A DNA stretch of 64,000 nucleotides, taken from Dolichospermum planctonicum (GTDB lineage Bacteria; Cyanobacteriota; Cyanobacteriia; Cyanobacteriales; Nostocaceae). Below the pieces are notes generated by a model. It made no database searches and was not told where the DNA came from. It saw nothing but the letters and a program-made list of their open reading frames with translations. The stretch lies in assembly GCF_005402965.1 (NCBI RefSeq), contig NZ_BJCF01000016.1, positions 1 through 64,000 on the forward strand, in the 5' to 3' direction. The position numbers were made by a program, and so were the translations under genes. Shown piece after piece: positions 27,819 to 36,551 of the stretch (position 1 is the first letter of the stretch; each line of letters starts with the position of its first letter).

Positions 27819-27982
27819 CAGTCTTTTTCTCCTGTTAAATTATTAATTATTATGGCTTTTTTTGATTAATTTTGGCCATTGTAGTCGTAATCCACACCAG
27901 AAACATAAGGATTAAATCAACCGCAAAGACTCTTCATAGCATGAAGAAGGAAGAAAGGAAATCTCTTTGTAATAGTCTTAAA

Positions 27983-28609
27983 TTAGCGTTTAGGCGGTTT
28001 ATTTTCGTCCTTATCCTCAAAATCATCATCTTCAAAAAAATCCCAATCGTCATCATCTGCTTGATTTTTGCTCGGTTCTTTATAGGGAGGAATAATTACC
28101 CGATAATCAGCATCATAAATCGCCTCCGTTTTACCGACAGCAGTATTTTGTGGTGCTTGGGAACTGTAGGAATAAACGGAACTAGTTCGGGAATTACTTG
28201 TGGGAGAAGTTTTTGGTACTGATTCTAAATTTTCACCATCATCCCAATCATCTTGATCTTGATTTGTATTCCAATCATCTTGATCATTAAATTGACTCAC
28301 GGGAGGTTGGGGGGGACTGCTGGGGGGTCGAGTATTTTGTTTAACACGCTGGGCAGTAGTCGGTGGCGATTTGGGTATAGATTGTTGTTCTGGTAAATTC
28401 AAATTAGTAGCAAATTTTAATAACCTGGTAATTACTAAAGATGTCAAAACACCAGCGATTATACTCAATAAAACCCACAATCCTAATGGTAATGATTGAC
28501 TTCGCATTCCCAAAAATACCAGGGGCAGCGAATTCCCAAAATTTTGAACTAATATGATTATTAGTCCTAGGATTGTTGTCACCAAGATAATTAAGCGAAT
28601 TACATCCAT
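27983..28609 (-). CDS. LapA-domain (DUF1049)-like membrane protein with acidic tail
   Basis: A 208-aa protein. Two N-terminal membrane helices (about residues 4-22 and 42-66) surround a LVQNFGNSLPLVFLGM loop of the LapA type. The rest is a disordered Pro/Ser/Gln-rich cytoplasmic tail ending in DDDDWDFFEDDDFED and a basic KPPKR. The plan matches the shorter protein at 9318. Role unknown; an envelope-assembly or scaffold role is only inferred. ATG 28609. Confidence 0.65.
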   Translation of the reverse strand: MDVIRLIILVTTILGLIIILVQNFGNSLPLVFLGMRSQSLPLGLWVLLSIIAGVLTSLVITRLLKFATNLNLPEQQSIPKSPPTTAQRVKQNTRPPSSPPQPPVSQFNDQDDWNTNQDQDDWDDGENLESVPKTSPTSNSRTSSVYSYSSQAPQNTAVGKTEAIYDADYRVIIPPYKEPSKNQADDDDWDFFEDDDFEDKDENKPPKR

Positions 28610-28780
28610 AAAAAATTTAAAGTTAAAGTAGGAGTTAAAAATACATTAGGGGAAAATCGCCATACATCAACCACTTCCATCTGAAAAATCTGATGTTTTC
28701 GGAATTAGAGTCACACCAAATAAATCATAATAAATCATAAAGTTGATCAAATTTATCTGCGGTAGTTTACTAAAAACGGA

Positions 28781-28835
28781 ATTAAAAATTAAAAATAGAA
28801 GAACTCAATTTTTAATTTTTAATTTTTAATTTTTA
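28781..28835 (-). terminator. AT-rich inverted repeat downstream of ubiX
   Basis: Two copies of ATTAAAAATTAAAAAT-type sequence on one side and (TTTTTAAT)n on the other form a long AT hairpin. Read on the minus strand it is followed by T-rich sequence, four bases after the ubiX stop. It is also an octamer tandem repeat. Confidence 0.5.
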
Positions 28836-28839
28836 CTGA

Positions 28840-29460
28840 CTACAAATGACCTTGCCATCGCTGTATAGGAATACAATCAATATCCAACTGATCTAAGGCA
28901 CGAGCAACCACAAAATCCACCAAATCCTCAATAGTTTGAGGATTGTGATACCAAGCGGGAATAGCGGGAACAATTCTCACGCCTGTTTCTGCTAGGGTGG
29001 TTAAGTTACGCAGGTGAATTAAGCTAAAAGGAGTTTCTCTGGGGACAATTACCAGTTTACGTCCTTCTTTAATTTGTACGTCTGCTGCTCGTTCCAGTAA
29101 GTCGGAACTTAGTCCTCCAGCAAGTTTGGCAACTGTACTCATACTACAAGGAATAATGATCATGCCCAAGGTGCGAAAAGAACCACTGGCGATACCGGCA
29201 CCAACGTCACTCCAAGGATGACAGCGGAGTTTACCTTGTCGGGGAACTTCCGCTTGTTCTCGCCAAAATTGCTCTTGTTTATCTGGTTCTCCTGGCATTC
29301 GGATTTCCTGTTCAGCTTGCCAAACTGTGTAAGTTGATTTAGAGGCTACTAATTCAATTTGATATTCTGCTGCTAAGAGGAATTTAAGAGCGCGAACGGC
29401 GTAAATTAGACCAGATGCCCCGGTTACGCCTAGGATTAAAGGTTTGGTTTTATTGGTCAT
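28840..29460 (-). CDS. ubiX: Flavin prenyltransferase UbiX
   Basis: A 206-aa protein of the UbiX/PAD1 family. GVTGASGLIYAVRAL near residues 12-26 binds FMN; SGSFRTLGMIIIPCSMSTVAKLAGGLSSDLLERAADV and KLVIVPRETPFSLIHLRN are the family cores (quoted in parts: IIPCSMSTVAKL, VPRETPFS). It makes prenylated FMN, the cofactor of UbiD-type decarboxylases, in quinone synthesis. It begins 24 bases after the RNB-domain gene stop on the same strand, so the two are probably co-transcribed. Confidence 0.95.
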   Translation of the reverse strand: MTNKTKPLILGVTGASGLIYAVRALKFLLAAEYQIELVASKSTYTVWQAEQEIRMPGEPDKQEQFWREQAEVPRQGKLRCHPWSDVGAGIASGSFRTLGMIIIPCSMSTVAKLAGGLSSDLLERAADVQIKEGRKLVIVPRETPFSLIHLRNLTTLAETGVRIVPAIPAWYHNPQTIEDLVDFVVARALDQLDIDCIPIQRWQGHL

Positions 29461-29484
29461 TAGTTTACGGCAATGGACAACGGA

Positions 29485-31833
29485 CTATTCCTCATCATCA
29501 AGTTCTGGCTCAAAGGATTCTGTTTGATTTGGTGGATCAATATCTGCTGCATCGTCATTGGTCGTATTTGCGCCCGTACTTTTGGGTAAACCATCAGCAC
29601 CAACGGTAACTAAATCAATTTGTTGGCGGTAATAATCAACGCTCTTGACTTGCACCATACAGCTATCGCCTAATCGGTAGGAAGCGCGATTTTTCCGCCC
29701 AAATAAAGCCTGTTGTCTAGCGCGATATTCATACCAATCGTCTTTCAGGGAACTGACGTGAACCAGTCCTTCTACCCGTAAGGTATTAGCTAAGTTGTCT
29801 TCTGTGGGCGGTTCTATTGGTACTTCAATTTCTACAAAAAAGCCGTAGGATTGAACACCAGTAATCACCCCAGGAAATATTTCACCAATGCGTTGTTTCA
29901 TTAATGAGGCTTTTTGTAGTCCGGCTAAATCTGCTTCAGCTTCTTGAACTTCTTTTTCCCGGTCGTTAATCTGTACTAGAACTCTGGTTAGGTCACTTTG
30001 AAGTTCTTGTTGCAGTTCTGGGGGGAGAACATTCCAATTAATTTCTTCATGACAGGAGGAGTGGCGCAGGTTAATCCGTTCTTTAACGCGGGTAGTCCGG
30101 CGATCGCGCCCATATTCCAGTAAGTTATGATACACCCGTTGCAGGAGAATATCTGGGTAACGACGCAAGGGGGCGGTAACGTGAACATATTGGGACAAAG
30201 CCAGTCCAAAATGAGAACTTTTAGTAGTGCTGTAGACAGAGGGTTTGAGTGTGTCCTGTAATAAATAGGTGAGAACTTGCTCCGAAGGAGAATCAGCAAA
30301 AGCGGCCGTTAAGTGTTGATAATCTAGGGGTTGGATTTCCAATTCTGGATCTAGTCCTAATTCCACACCCAAATTAACGGCCAGTTTGAGCATTTCCTGC
30401 ACATCTTCGGGGTCAGGTGTGCCTTGGACTCGCCAAAGACAAGGAACTCCCAGAGCGCTCAGGTGATCGGCCATCAGTTGATTAACTAATATTACCAACT
30501 CTGTTATTAGCGATCGCCCAGGTAAGTCATTAACCACCACAGACCCCAAAGCCCCTTCATCATAGTAAGGATTATGACTGGGTGGGAGATTCAACTGTAA
30601 GCTACCACGATTTAGGCGCGTCTGTTTAATAGCAACAGCTAAAGTTTGCAAATCTTGTAATTGCTCTTGTACTTGGGCAGATACTTTAGTAACTTCATCG
30701 CAGAAAATGCTATGTAATTCTACTTGATTAATCTCGTAGTCTACATTGATTACACTCTCGTGAATTTCCCATTCCACCACTGCTCCTGATTGGGGGTTAA
30801 TGGTAATTATGAGAGTCATACTCAAGCGATCGCTACCAGGGACTAAAGAACACCGTTCTGTTACCATGGGCGGCAACATTGGTAATAATAATTCTCCCAA
30901 ATACACCGATTTACCGCGCTTGAGTGCTTCCCTGTCTAGGGCTTCATCTGGTTGAATATAGTGGGAAACATCCGTAATGTGAAATAGTAATCGCCAATTA
31001 TCGGTGCTAGTTTTTTCCACACTGAAAGCATTTTCAAATACAGACTCATCACCGTTGACAGTTTTGATGGTGAAAGTAAAAACATCACGTAAATCCAGAC
31101 GATTTTTCAGGTCTGCCTTGAGGAGTTTCTTGGGTAACTTGGATGCTGCATCGAGGACATGATCGGGGAAAGTGCGGGATAAATCATGTTTACAAGTTAC
31201 CAAATCTATATCGGCTGCGGCTTCGGCATCACTACCCAGGATTTGCACCACTCTCCCCAAGGGGGGATATTGTGCTAAGGGGTAGCGAAGAATTTCCACG
31301 TGAGCTAAATGATCAATTGCTGCTTCCAACTTCATGCTGTTGAGTTGTAATTTCAGTTCAAACAGCAATCTGTCATCTAAAGGAACAGCCCGAAAACCTC
31401 CATCTACCTGTTTAATTCTGGCTAGTAAAGTGTGATTAGATCGTTCCATGATCAACTTAACTTCGCCCTCTGGTGAGCGCCGACGACTACCTTCCTTGAG
31501 GACCCTTACTAAAACGCGATCGCCATTCCAGGCATTACTCAAATGACTTTCGCGGATGTAAATATCCTCCGAGCCTTCGCTATCTTGAATTGCAAAGCAA
31601 AAGCCCTTACTGGAACAACGCAGTTTCGCCTCAATCAAGCCCTCCTCGGTGATGCGGCGGTATTTCCCCCGTTCCTTAACCAAAAGCCCAATTTTTTCCA
31701 GGACATCCAAAGTAATTTGTAGTTTTTCTAGACTTTCTTCATCCTCACAACCTAGTTTCTTTTCTAGAACCTTACGAGCCACCAATTTATCATCTGTGAA
31801 ATTGGCAAGAAGTGTAGCGATTGAAAATTCCAT
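29485..31833 (-). CDS. RNase II/R (RNB-domain) family protein with altered active site (VacB/Zam-like)
   Basis: A 782-aa protein with N-terminal winged helix and cold-shock-like domains, a central RNB domain and a C-terminal S1 domain (FPGVITGVQSYGFFVEIEV). RNB landmarks are clear: DLRDVFTFTI, LLFHITDVSHYIQ, TAPLRRYPDILLQR. However, where RNase R has the four catalytic Asp in DGEDARDFDDA, this protein reads NGDESVFENAF, so most metal ligands are missing. It may be an RNA-binding protein rather than a nuclease. The cyanobacterial Zam protein belongs to the same family. ATG 31833; first gene of a likely operon with ubiX. Confidence 0.82.
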   Translation of the reverse strand: MEFSIATLLANFTDDKLVARKVLEKKLGCEDEESLEKLQITLDVLEKIGLLVKERGKYRRITEEGLIEAKLRCSSKGFCFAIQDSEGSEDIYIRESHLSNAWNGDRVLVRVLKEGSRRRSPEGEVKLIMERSNHTLLARIKQVDGGFRAVPLDDRLLFELKLQLNSMKLEAAIDHLAHVEILRYPLAQYPPLGRVVQILGSDAEAAADIDLVTCKHDLSRTFPDHVLDAASKLPKKLLKADLKNRLDLRDVFTFTIKTVNGDESVFENAFSVEKTSTDNWRLLFHITDVSHYIQPDEALDREALKRGKSVYLGELLLPMLPPMVTERCSLVPGSDRLSMTLIITINPQSGAVVEWEIHESVINVDYEINQVELHSIFCDEVTKVSAQVQEQLQDLQTLAVAIKQTRLNRGSLQLNLPPSHNPYYDEGALGSVVVNDLPGRSLITELVILVNQLMADHLSALGVPCLWRVQGTPDPEDVQEMLKLAVNLGVELGLDPELEIQPLDYQHLTAAFADSPSEQVLTYLLQDTLKPSVYSTTKSSHFGLALSQYVHVTAPLRRYPDILLQRVYHNLLEYGRDRRTTRVKERINLRHSSCHEEINWNVLPPELQQELQSDLTRVLVQINDREKEVQEAEADLAGLQKASLMKQRIGEIFPGVITGVQSYGFFVEIEVPIEPPTEDNLANTLRVEGLVHVSSLKDDWYEYRARQQALFGRKNRASYRLGDSCMVQVKSVDYYRQQIDLVTVGADGLPKSTGANTTNDDAADIDPPNQTESFEPELDDEE

Positions 31834-32296
31834 GCAGTGAACCGACCTTTGGTCAAAACATCATTTTTTAGGGAATAGGGAATAGGGAACAGCATGATTG
31901 CCTCTTGCCTCCTCTTGGGTTACATCATGCCAGTCCGCCCTCATCTGTGACACGAATTACCCCTACTTCGCGCGTAGTGTTTTGTAGAGAAAGTAAGGCT
32001 GCCGATAGCGCAGCATGGACTTAACCATAGTTGCGGTTACGCTAGGAGAAATCTCCCCTTGTGACTTCTCACAGCACAACAATTTCAGAGTTTGCTGGCG
32101 TGACCCCTAGTTTTATCTAAACAATACCCATCATGCACTCCTGATACTCAATGATTAACCACTCGGTAACTTAGATTATGGGTTAGTGAGAGACTTAGTT
32201 TGAAGAACTCAAGGTTAGCATCCAAAAACTATACACAGCTTTAACCACAGGTGTTTAGTCCTTGAGAATGAAGGTAATTTCACGCCATCAGATACT

Positions 32297-32324
32297 GATA
32301 GCATAGCGTGGCGTTAGCCATATC
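32297..32324. repeat. REP-like element, copy 2 (reverse orientation)
   Basis: GATAGCATAGCGTGGCGTTAGCCATATC, the reverse-complement form of the TATGGCTACGCCACGC family at 17547 and 42997. Confidence 0.75.
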
Positions 32325-32400
32325 TTCACCCTAAGAAACTGCCGAAAACCCCCAATTTTTCCTTTATGTAGAATTGATAACAATCAGGTAAGCAGTAAAA

Positions 32401-32458
32401 CACCAGGAGCGAGGGCGAACCCGATCTTTATTATTGTAGATTTCGGGCGCACTTGGTG
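32401..32458. ncRNA. Candidate structured element (nested hairpin), function unknown
   Basis: Nested complementary pairs CACCA/TGGTG (32401/32454), GCG/CGC (32409/32448) and CCCGA/TCGGG (32420/32443) fold into one long imperfect hairpin. It is more GC-rich than its surroundings. It ends ~160 bases before the next gene, so it could be a leader structure or a small RNA. There is no match to an RNA family I recognise. Confidence 0.3.
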
Positions 32459-32621
32459 AGAAAATACTTCTAGATATCTAATTGGGTATTTAGTATAGCA
32501 TTTAAGGGTAGAGGAAAATTTATCTAGTCAGTTGACGGTTGACAGTTATGAGTTTTCAATTGTCTATTGTGCATTTTTCCATAAGTGGCAAGGTGTGTTA
32601 TTTTTGAAAATTCAGATAAAA

Positions 32622-33356
32622 ATGATTGAAAGTATGATGTTGGCGCAATTCCATAACTTGTACCCCAACGGCTGTATAATATCAGAGCTAATAGAAATTT
32701 TTCAAGGGAAATATATCGTCCGTGTTAGTATACAACTCGAAGGTATCACCCGTGCGACGGCGATCGCCGGAGCAGAAACAGTAGAAGCGGCGGAAGATCA
32801 TGCCATAAACCGAGCTTTGACGGTGTTGGGGATCAAAAATGTAGCGACAGAAGTGACAAAATCTATCTCATCATTGGTTGCTCCACCACCAATAAAATCT
32901 AACTTAGAAGAATCAAAACCTGTTCCTTCTGTCAGTAACACACAGATACATACACCCCCCTTACTAGAAGATAAAATTGATACTAAAGTTGCAAAACCAG
33001 AAATATTTTCGAGATTTTCGAGTGCAGAACCAGAGTATCAACCCTTGTCAGAAGTCTCTCCTAGTGATCCTAGTCATGTCACACCTTTTACTCCTCGTAG
33101 TTATACCCCTGAGGAGGATACTGGTGTACAGTCAACCCTTGGTAAAAAGAGGAGACAAAAAGAACCAGTAAATTTATCTGATGTCATCGCCCAAACAGAT
33201 GTAGAAATCGAGCGGTTAGGCTGGACACCAGAACAGGGAAAAGATTATCTGGTGAAAACCTACAGTAAACGAGGGCGTTCTCTGCTCAGTGAAGAAGAAT
33301 TAAGGAGTTTTCTCACTTACCTCAAATCTCAACCAGATCCAATTGCGGGATTTTAG
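32622..33356 (+). CDS. Conserved cyanobacterial hypothetical protein
   Basis: A 244-aa soluble protein with three parts. An N-terminal domain (about 1-85; LAQFHNLYPNGCIISELIEI, KYIVRVSIQLEGITRATAIA, EDHAINRALTVLG) looks faintly like a Rad52/dsRBD-type fold. Then comes a Pro/Ser-rich linker, and a C-terminal helical domain (GWTPEQGKDYLVKTYSKRGR, LSEEELRSFLTYL). Nucleic-acid binding is possible but unproven. I chose ATG 32622; the frame extends to TTG 32532, but that stretch is repeat-like sequence with no ribosome site. It converges on clpP. Confidence 0.65.
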   Translation: MIESMMLAQFHNLYPNGCIISELIEIFQGKYIVRVSIQLEGITRATAIAGAETVEAAEDHAINRALTVLGIKNVATEVTKSISSLVAPPPIKSNLEESKPVPSVSNTQIHTPPLLEDKIDTKVAKPEIFSRFSSAEPEYQPLSEVSPSDPSHVTPFTPRSYTPEEDTGVQSTLGKKRRQKEPVNLSDVIAQTDVEIERLGWTPEQGKDYLVKTYSKRGRSLLSEEELRSFLTYLKSQPDPIAGF

Positions 33357-33419
33357 TTGGTGTCAGTGGTCAGTGGTCAGTTGTTAGTTAACCAATGACC
33401 ACTAACTAATAACTAATAA

Positions 33420-34025
33420 CTAAACCAGAGCTACAGGACGACTACCGGCGGCGTGACGGTCAATTACTTGGTCAATTAAGCCATATTCCCTGGCTTCATG
33501 GGGAGACATAAAGAAATCACGTTCAGTATCTTCAGAAATCCGCTCATAAGGTTGACCAGTATGTTCAGCTAGATACTGATTGAGCCGTTGCTTGTGATAC
33601 AAAATTTCTCTAGCTTGAATAGCGATGTCGGTAGCTTGTCCTTGAGCGCCACCCAGAGGTTGGTGAATCATAATCCGTGAATGAGGTAAACTCATGCGCT
33701 TACCCTTTGTACCAGCACTGAGGAGAAAAGCGCCCATACTGGCTGCTAATCCAGTACAAATTGTACAGACATCGGGGCGGATATGCTTCATAGTGTCAAA
33801 AATACCCATTCCCGCTGTCACCGAACCACCAGGAGAATTAATGTACATATATATGTCCTTCTCCGCGTCCTCGGAATCTAAAAACAGGAGTTGGGCAACA
33901 ATCAAGTTAGCCAGATTGCTATCAACCTGTTCTCCCAAAAAAATAATCCGCTCACGCAACAGCCGTGAATAGATATCAAAGGCGCGTTCGCCTCTACCCG
34001 ATTGTTCAATAACGATAGGAATCAT
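33420..34025 (-). CDS. clpP: ATP-dependent Clp protease proteolytic subunit
   Basis: A 201-aa serine protease. Catalytic triad: Ser in [11 protein letters not shown], His in [11 protein letters not shown], Asp in [33 protein letters not shown] is the oxyanion-hole region. It forms tetradecamers that degrade proteins unfolded by ClpC or ClpX. ATG 34025. Cyanobacteria carry several clpP copies plus clpR; this one has a full triad, so it is an active ClpP, but which paralogue it is cannot be stated here. Confidence 0.95.
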   Translation of the reverse strand: MIPIVIEQSGRGERAFDIYSRLLRERIIFLGEQVDSNLANLIVAQLLFLDSEDAEKDIYMYINSPGGSVTAGMGIFDTMKHIRPDVCTICTGLAASMGAFLLSAGTKGKRMSLPHSRIMIHQPLGGAQGQATDIAIQAREILYHKQRLNQYLAEHTGQPYERISEDTERDFFMSPHEAREYGLIDQVIDRHAAGSRPVALV

Positions 34026-34093
34026 TTAGCGTGTTTTTAGCTATTTTCCATTTATTCTATCGGTGACAAGGGGTGATTGTGTTGAAGTTGTTA

Positions 34094-34117
34094 AGAGGAT
34101 GCTTTAAAAGTATTTTT
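34094..34117 (+). repeat. 24-bp dispersed repeat, copy 1
   Basis: AGAGGATG-C-TTTAAAAGTATTTTT. One mismatch from the copy at 56176-56199, and the similarity continues into a GGTAA(A)TATTAA stretch. This may be the end of a small mobile element. Confidence 0.7.
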
Positions 34118-34168
34118 CTGGTAAATATTAACACCAAAATCTTCAGAATCTAACCCCCCGGTTTCAAA

Positions 34169-34186
34169 ATATCGGAAACTGCTGTA
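34169..34186 (+). repeat. 18-bp dispersed repeat, copy 2
   Basis: Identical to 9285-9302 (ATATCGGAAACTGCTGTA) and to the reverse complement of 49797-49814. Confidence 0.9.
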
Positions 34187-34353
34187 AGAAGGGAAAAGAT
34201 GACAATGTATTTTATAGATTTTATATAAATATCAGTATTTTTACTGGTTTTCATGGTTGGGTAACTAGAGTAAAACAGTTGGTTAATGGCATAAACTTAA
34301 AAATAAATTTATATTTTCAGGACACTTTTTCAGGAAAACAAACGTCTAAGTTG

Positions 34354-34430
34354 TTAGGTAAATATAAAAAGAGAGCTAGATCACATTTGAGAAAAATGTT
34401 CTCAAATGTTCTCAAATGATATTTACCTAA
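34354..34430. promoter_or_regulatory. 77-nt double inverted-repeat element upstream of a small ORF
   Basis: Outer perfect 12-bp inverted repeat TTAGGTAAATAT/ATATTTACCTAA (34354/34419) encloses a perfect 8-bp hairpin TTTGAGAA-AAATG-TTCTCAAA (34386-34406) and a second TGTTCTCAAA copy. The small ORF starts 90 bases downstream. It could be an operator, an RNA leader or a small mobile remnant. Confidence 0.45.
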
Positions 34431-34520
34431 TCCGATAGATCGAAAATACAAATTGTATTAAGAATAACAATTTCCAGAAGAAATTCCATCCATATATCCA
34501 TATAAATAAAGAGAGGTACT

Positions 34521-34679
34521 ATGCTAGAAAGACTTATACAAGCAGCCTTTATTACATTTTTGTTGCAACTGATAGCAGTATTGAGTAATACTACTCACCT
34601 TCCGCGACCCAAAGCCATCTCACATATTTCTCAAAAGCCAGTACCTATAATTAGTTCGACTTTTCAGGGTTCGGACTAG
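34521..34679 (+). CDS. Small hydrophobic peptide, 52 aa, unknown
   Basis: A 52-codon frame from ATG 34521 to TAG 34677-34679. A GAGAGG ribosome site lies 4 bases upstream. The N-terminal half, ERLIQAAFITFLLQLIAVLS, is amphipathic to hydrophobic and could be one membrane helix or a signal peptide. The tail is polar with several prolines and histidines (THLPRPKAISHISQKP). It is preceded by a strong inverted-repeat element and followed by a heptamer array. I know no family for it; a real small protein is plausible because of the ribosome site. Confidence 0.45.
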   Translation: MLERLIQAAFITFLLQLIAVLSNTTHLPRPKAISHISQKPVPIISSTFQGSD

Positions 34680-34688
34680 AATTTAGGG

Positions 34689-34734
34689 AACTCTTAACTC
34701 TTAACTCTTAACTCTTAACTCTTAACTCTTAACT
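34689..34734. repeat. 7-bp tandem repeat (AACTCTT)n
   Basis: Six perfect heptamers between the 52-aa ORF and the iron permease gene. Confidence 0.95.
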
Positions 34735-34864
34735 GGGAACAGTTTTAACTGTCTGGATATCCTCAATTTTCCAAATCCGACAAAGAAAAATGCAATTCAT
34801 TTAATTCTTGTGTCATTTGCATTAGGCTCCAATTTAGCTATATTAATTTAGCTATATTTTAGTT

Positions 34865-35824
34865 TTAATTCCGCTCTGGAGTGCTAGTGACGATTTTACT
34901 TTTGATCTTCTGATTATTTCCACCTGTAATGCTGTGGAAATATAGACCACCAATAGTAACGAGAAATAGTAAATATCCCACAAATTGAACAATATAAATT
35001 TTATCTCGATAACCAAATAAAGATTTAAGCATGATACCGGGAAAATGTTCATCAGAGAGGATTTTTTCGGTATTCCAGACTATTGGACCTAAGATACAGG
35101 AGTGAATTTTGGTAAAGTGTTCGTAATAGAAACAAAGATTTTCTGAAGAACGACTACTCAAAGCTAAATTAGCTATAGCTTCATCAAAATGATGCAACCC
35201 AGAAACCACTAAACCAGAAACAATTAATATTAATAAAACGCCCATAATTTGGAAGAATTGGCGGATATTAATTTTCACACCCCATTTAAATAATAAGACA
35301 CCAATGGCTGCGGCGGCGGCTAAACCTGCAAGGGCGCCTAAAGTTGGTAATAAACCTTGTTGAAAATTAGCTGCAACAAATAAAACGGTTTCAAATCCTT
35401 CGCGGACAATGGCGACTAAAATTAAACTAAAAACTCCCCAAGCTGCATTTGTATTTTTACCTAATGCGTCGTTTACTGCTCCCTCAACTTGGGCTTTCAT
35501 GAATCTGGCTTGTTTTGTCATCCAAATCAGCATCCAACTGAGCATAATTATTGCTAATATGCTAAATACACCTTCTAATGTTGGCTCAACTACAGAGGTA
35601 TATTCAGGATTAATAGATGCTAGGAATTTAATGATCCCGGTAAATAAAATACCGATTAAACCACTAACAATAATACCTACGACCACACCAGCATACACCC
35701 AAAGATTGAGTTGAGATTGTTTGGCTTTTTTCAATAATGCGAGGACAATACCCACAACTAGAGCGGCTTCTACACCTTCTCGGAGGGTAATTACAAAAGT
35801 AGGTAAGGCGGTACTAAAATTCAT
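34865..35824 (-). CDS. FTR1/EfeU-family high-affinity iron permease
   Basis: A 319-aa inner-membrane protein with about seven helices. Both iron-translocation motifs of the FTR1 family are present: REGVE at residues 15-19 and REGFE near 141-145. The family takes up ferric or oxidised ferrous iron and works with an oxidase partner: a multicopper oxidase in yeast, EfeO/EfeB in enterobacteria. Here a bacterioferritin-like gene, an HPVEE lipoprotein and a multicopper oxidase lie upstream on the same strand. The tail after residue 230 is longer than the conserved core and holds one more helix. ATG 35824. Confidence 0.9.
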   Translation of the reverse strand: MNFSTALPTFVITLREGVEAALVVGIVLALLKKAKQSQLNLWVYAGVVVGIIVSGLIGILFTGIIKFLASINPEYTSVVEPTLEGVFSILAIIMLSWMLIWMTKQARFMKAQVEGAVNDALGKNTNAAWGVFSLILVAIVREGFETVLFVAANFQQGLLPTLGALAGLAAAAAIGVLLFKWGVKINIRQFFQIMGVLLILIVSGLVVSGLHHFDEAIANLALSSRSSENLCFYYEHFTKIHSCILGPIVWNTEKILSDEHFPGIMLKSLFGYRDKIYIVQFVGYLLFLVTIGGLYFHSITGGNNQKIKSKIVTSTPERN

Positions 35825-35925
35825 TTTATTAGTTAGTTATCATTTATCATTTGTCATTTTTCAGTTGTCAGTGGTCAGTTGTAGATTTTGCTGCTCCTGA
35901 CTTCTGACTCCTGACTCCTGCTGTA

Positions 35926-36360
35926 TTAGCTGAAATCCCGTAACATTTTTTTGAGTTCGAGATTGTGCATTTCTTCTTGTCCGATCATACCACGGGTAAA
36001 TTCTTCTAGATAGATACTAGCATTAGTGACTGTTTCTAGAAGACTTTTGTACATATCCAAAGCTTTCTTTTCATGGGATAAACTTTCTTGTAAGATGTCT
36101 TTAACGTTATGTTTGAAAGTTTCTTCTATGGGAGCGATTCTTAATGTAGGATGTCCTTCTAAACCTGTGAGAATTTCTCCTACTTGTTGAGCATGAAGTA
36201 AAGATTCAGCGGCTTGGGCTTTGAAAAATGCCACAATAGGAATACGATTAGGTCCTGTCACCATTAAGGAATAATGGGTGTAGCGAACTACCCCTGCTAG
36301 TTCAAATTCCATAATGGAATTGAGAATATCAATGGTTTTTTGGTGGTTAAGTTCTTGCAT
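35926..36360 (-). CDS. Bacterioferritin-like diiron protein
   Basis: A 144-aa four-helix protein. Ferroxidase ligands are visible in ferritin order: Glu in FELAGVVRYTHY, the ExxxH-type pair in AAESLLHAQQ, Glu in LSHEKKALDMY, and the EEMH pair in IGQEEMHNLEL. The residue that would match the haem Met52 of Bfr seems to be Leu (ESLLHA), so this may be a non-haem member. It stores iron as ferric mineral or detoxifies it. It sits 101 bases upstream of the iron permease gene, same strand, probably one operon. ATG 36360. Confidence 0.85.
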   Translation of the reverse strand: MQELNHQKTIDILNSIMEFELAGVVRYTHYSLMVTGPNRIPIVAFFKAQAAESLLHAQQVGEILTGLEGHPTLRIAPIEETFKHNVKDILQESLSHEKKALDMYKSLLETVTNASIYLEEFTRGMIGQEEMHNLELKKMLRDFS

Positions 36361-36551
36361 GAGTTGTTAAGTTGAGCAAAATTACATGAGCAGAGTTTTT
36401 AGATACTAATTATGAGTGAGAAGTTATACTTTTTTCTGGTTGGGAAAAATAAAAGAAAAATAAAAATATTCTCACTCTTAGCTATCAATTATTTTCTCTC
36501 TTATTTATGATTTTAAACTGTTTATTCTGGACTTATAATAGTGTGAAAATA

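Larger units (their letters stand above)
31834..32621. other. Long intergenic region with repeats and a structured element
   Basis: It contains a short AGGGAAT array (31870-31890), a REP-like copy at 32297-32324 and the structured stretch at 32401-32458. I found no convincing coding frame in the first ~690 bases; the frame opening at TTG 32532 is the extended 5' end of the next gene. Confidence 0.55.

Noticed and set aside
32401-32458. tRNA, 6S, SRP or tmRNA gene
   Set aside because: None of the conserved sequence marks of these RNAs is visible; kept only as an unexplained structure.
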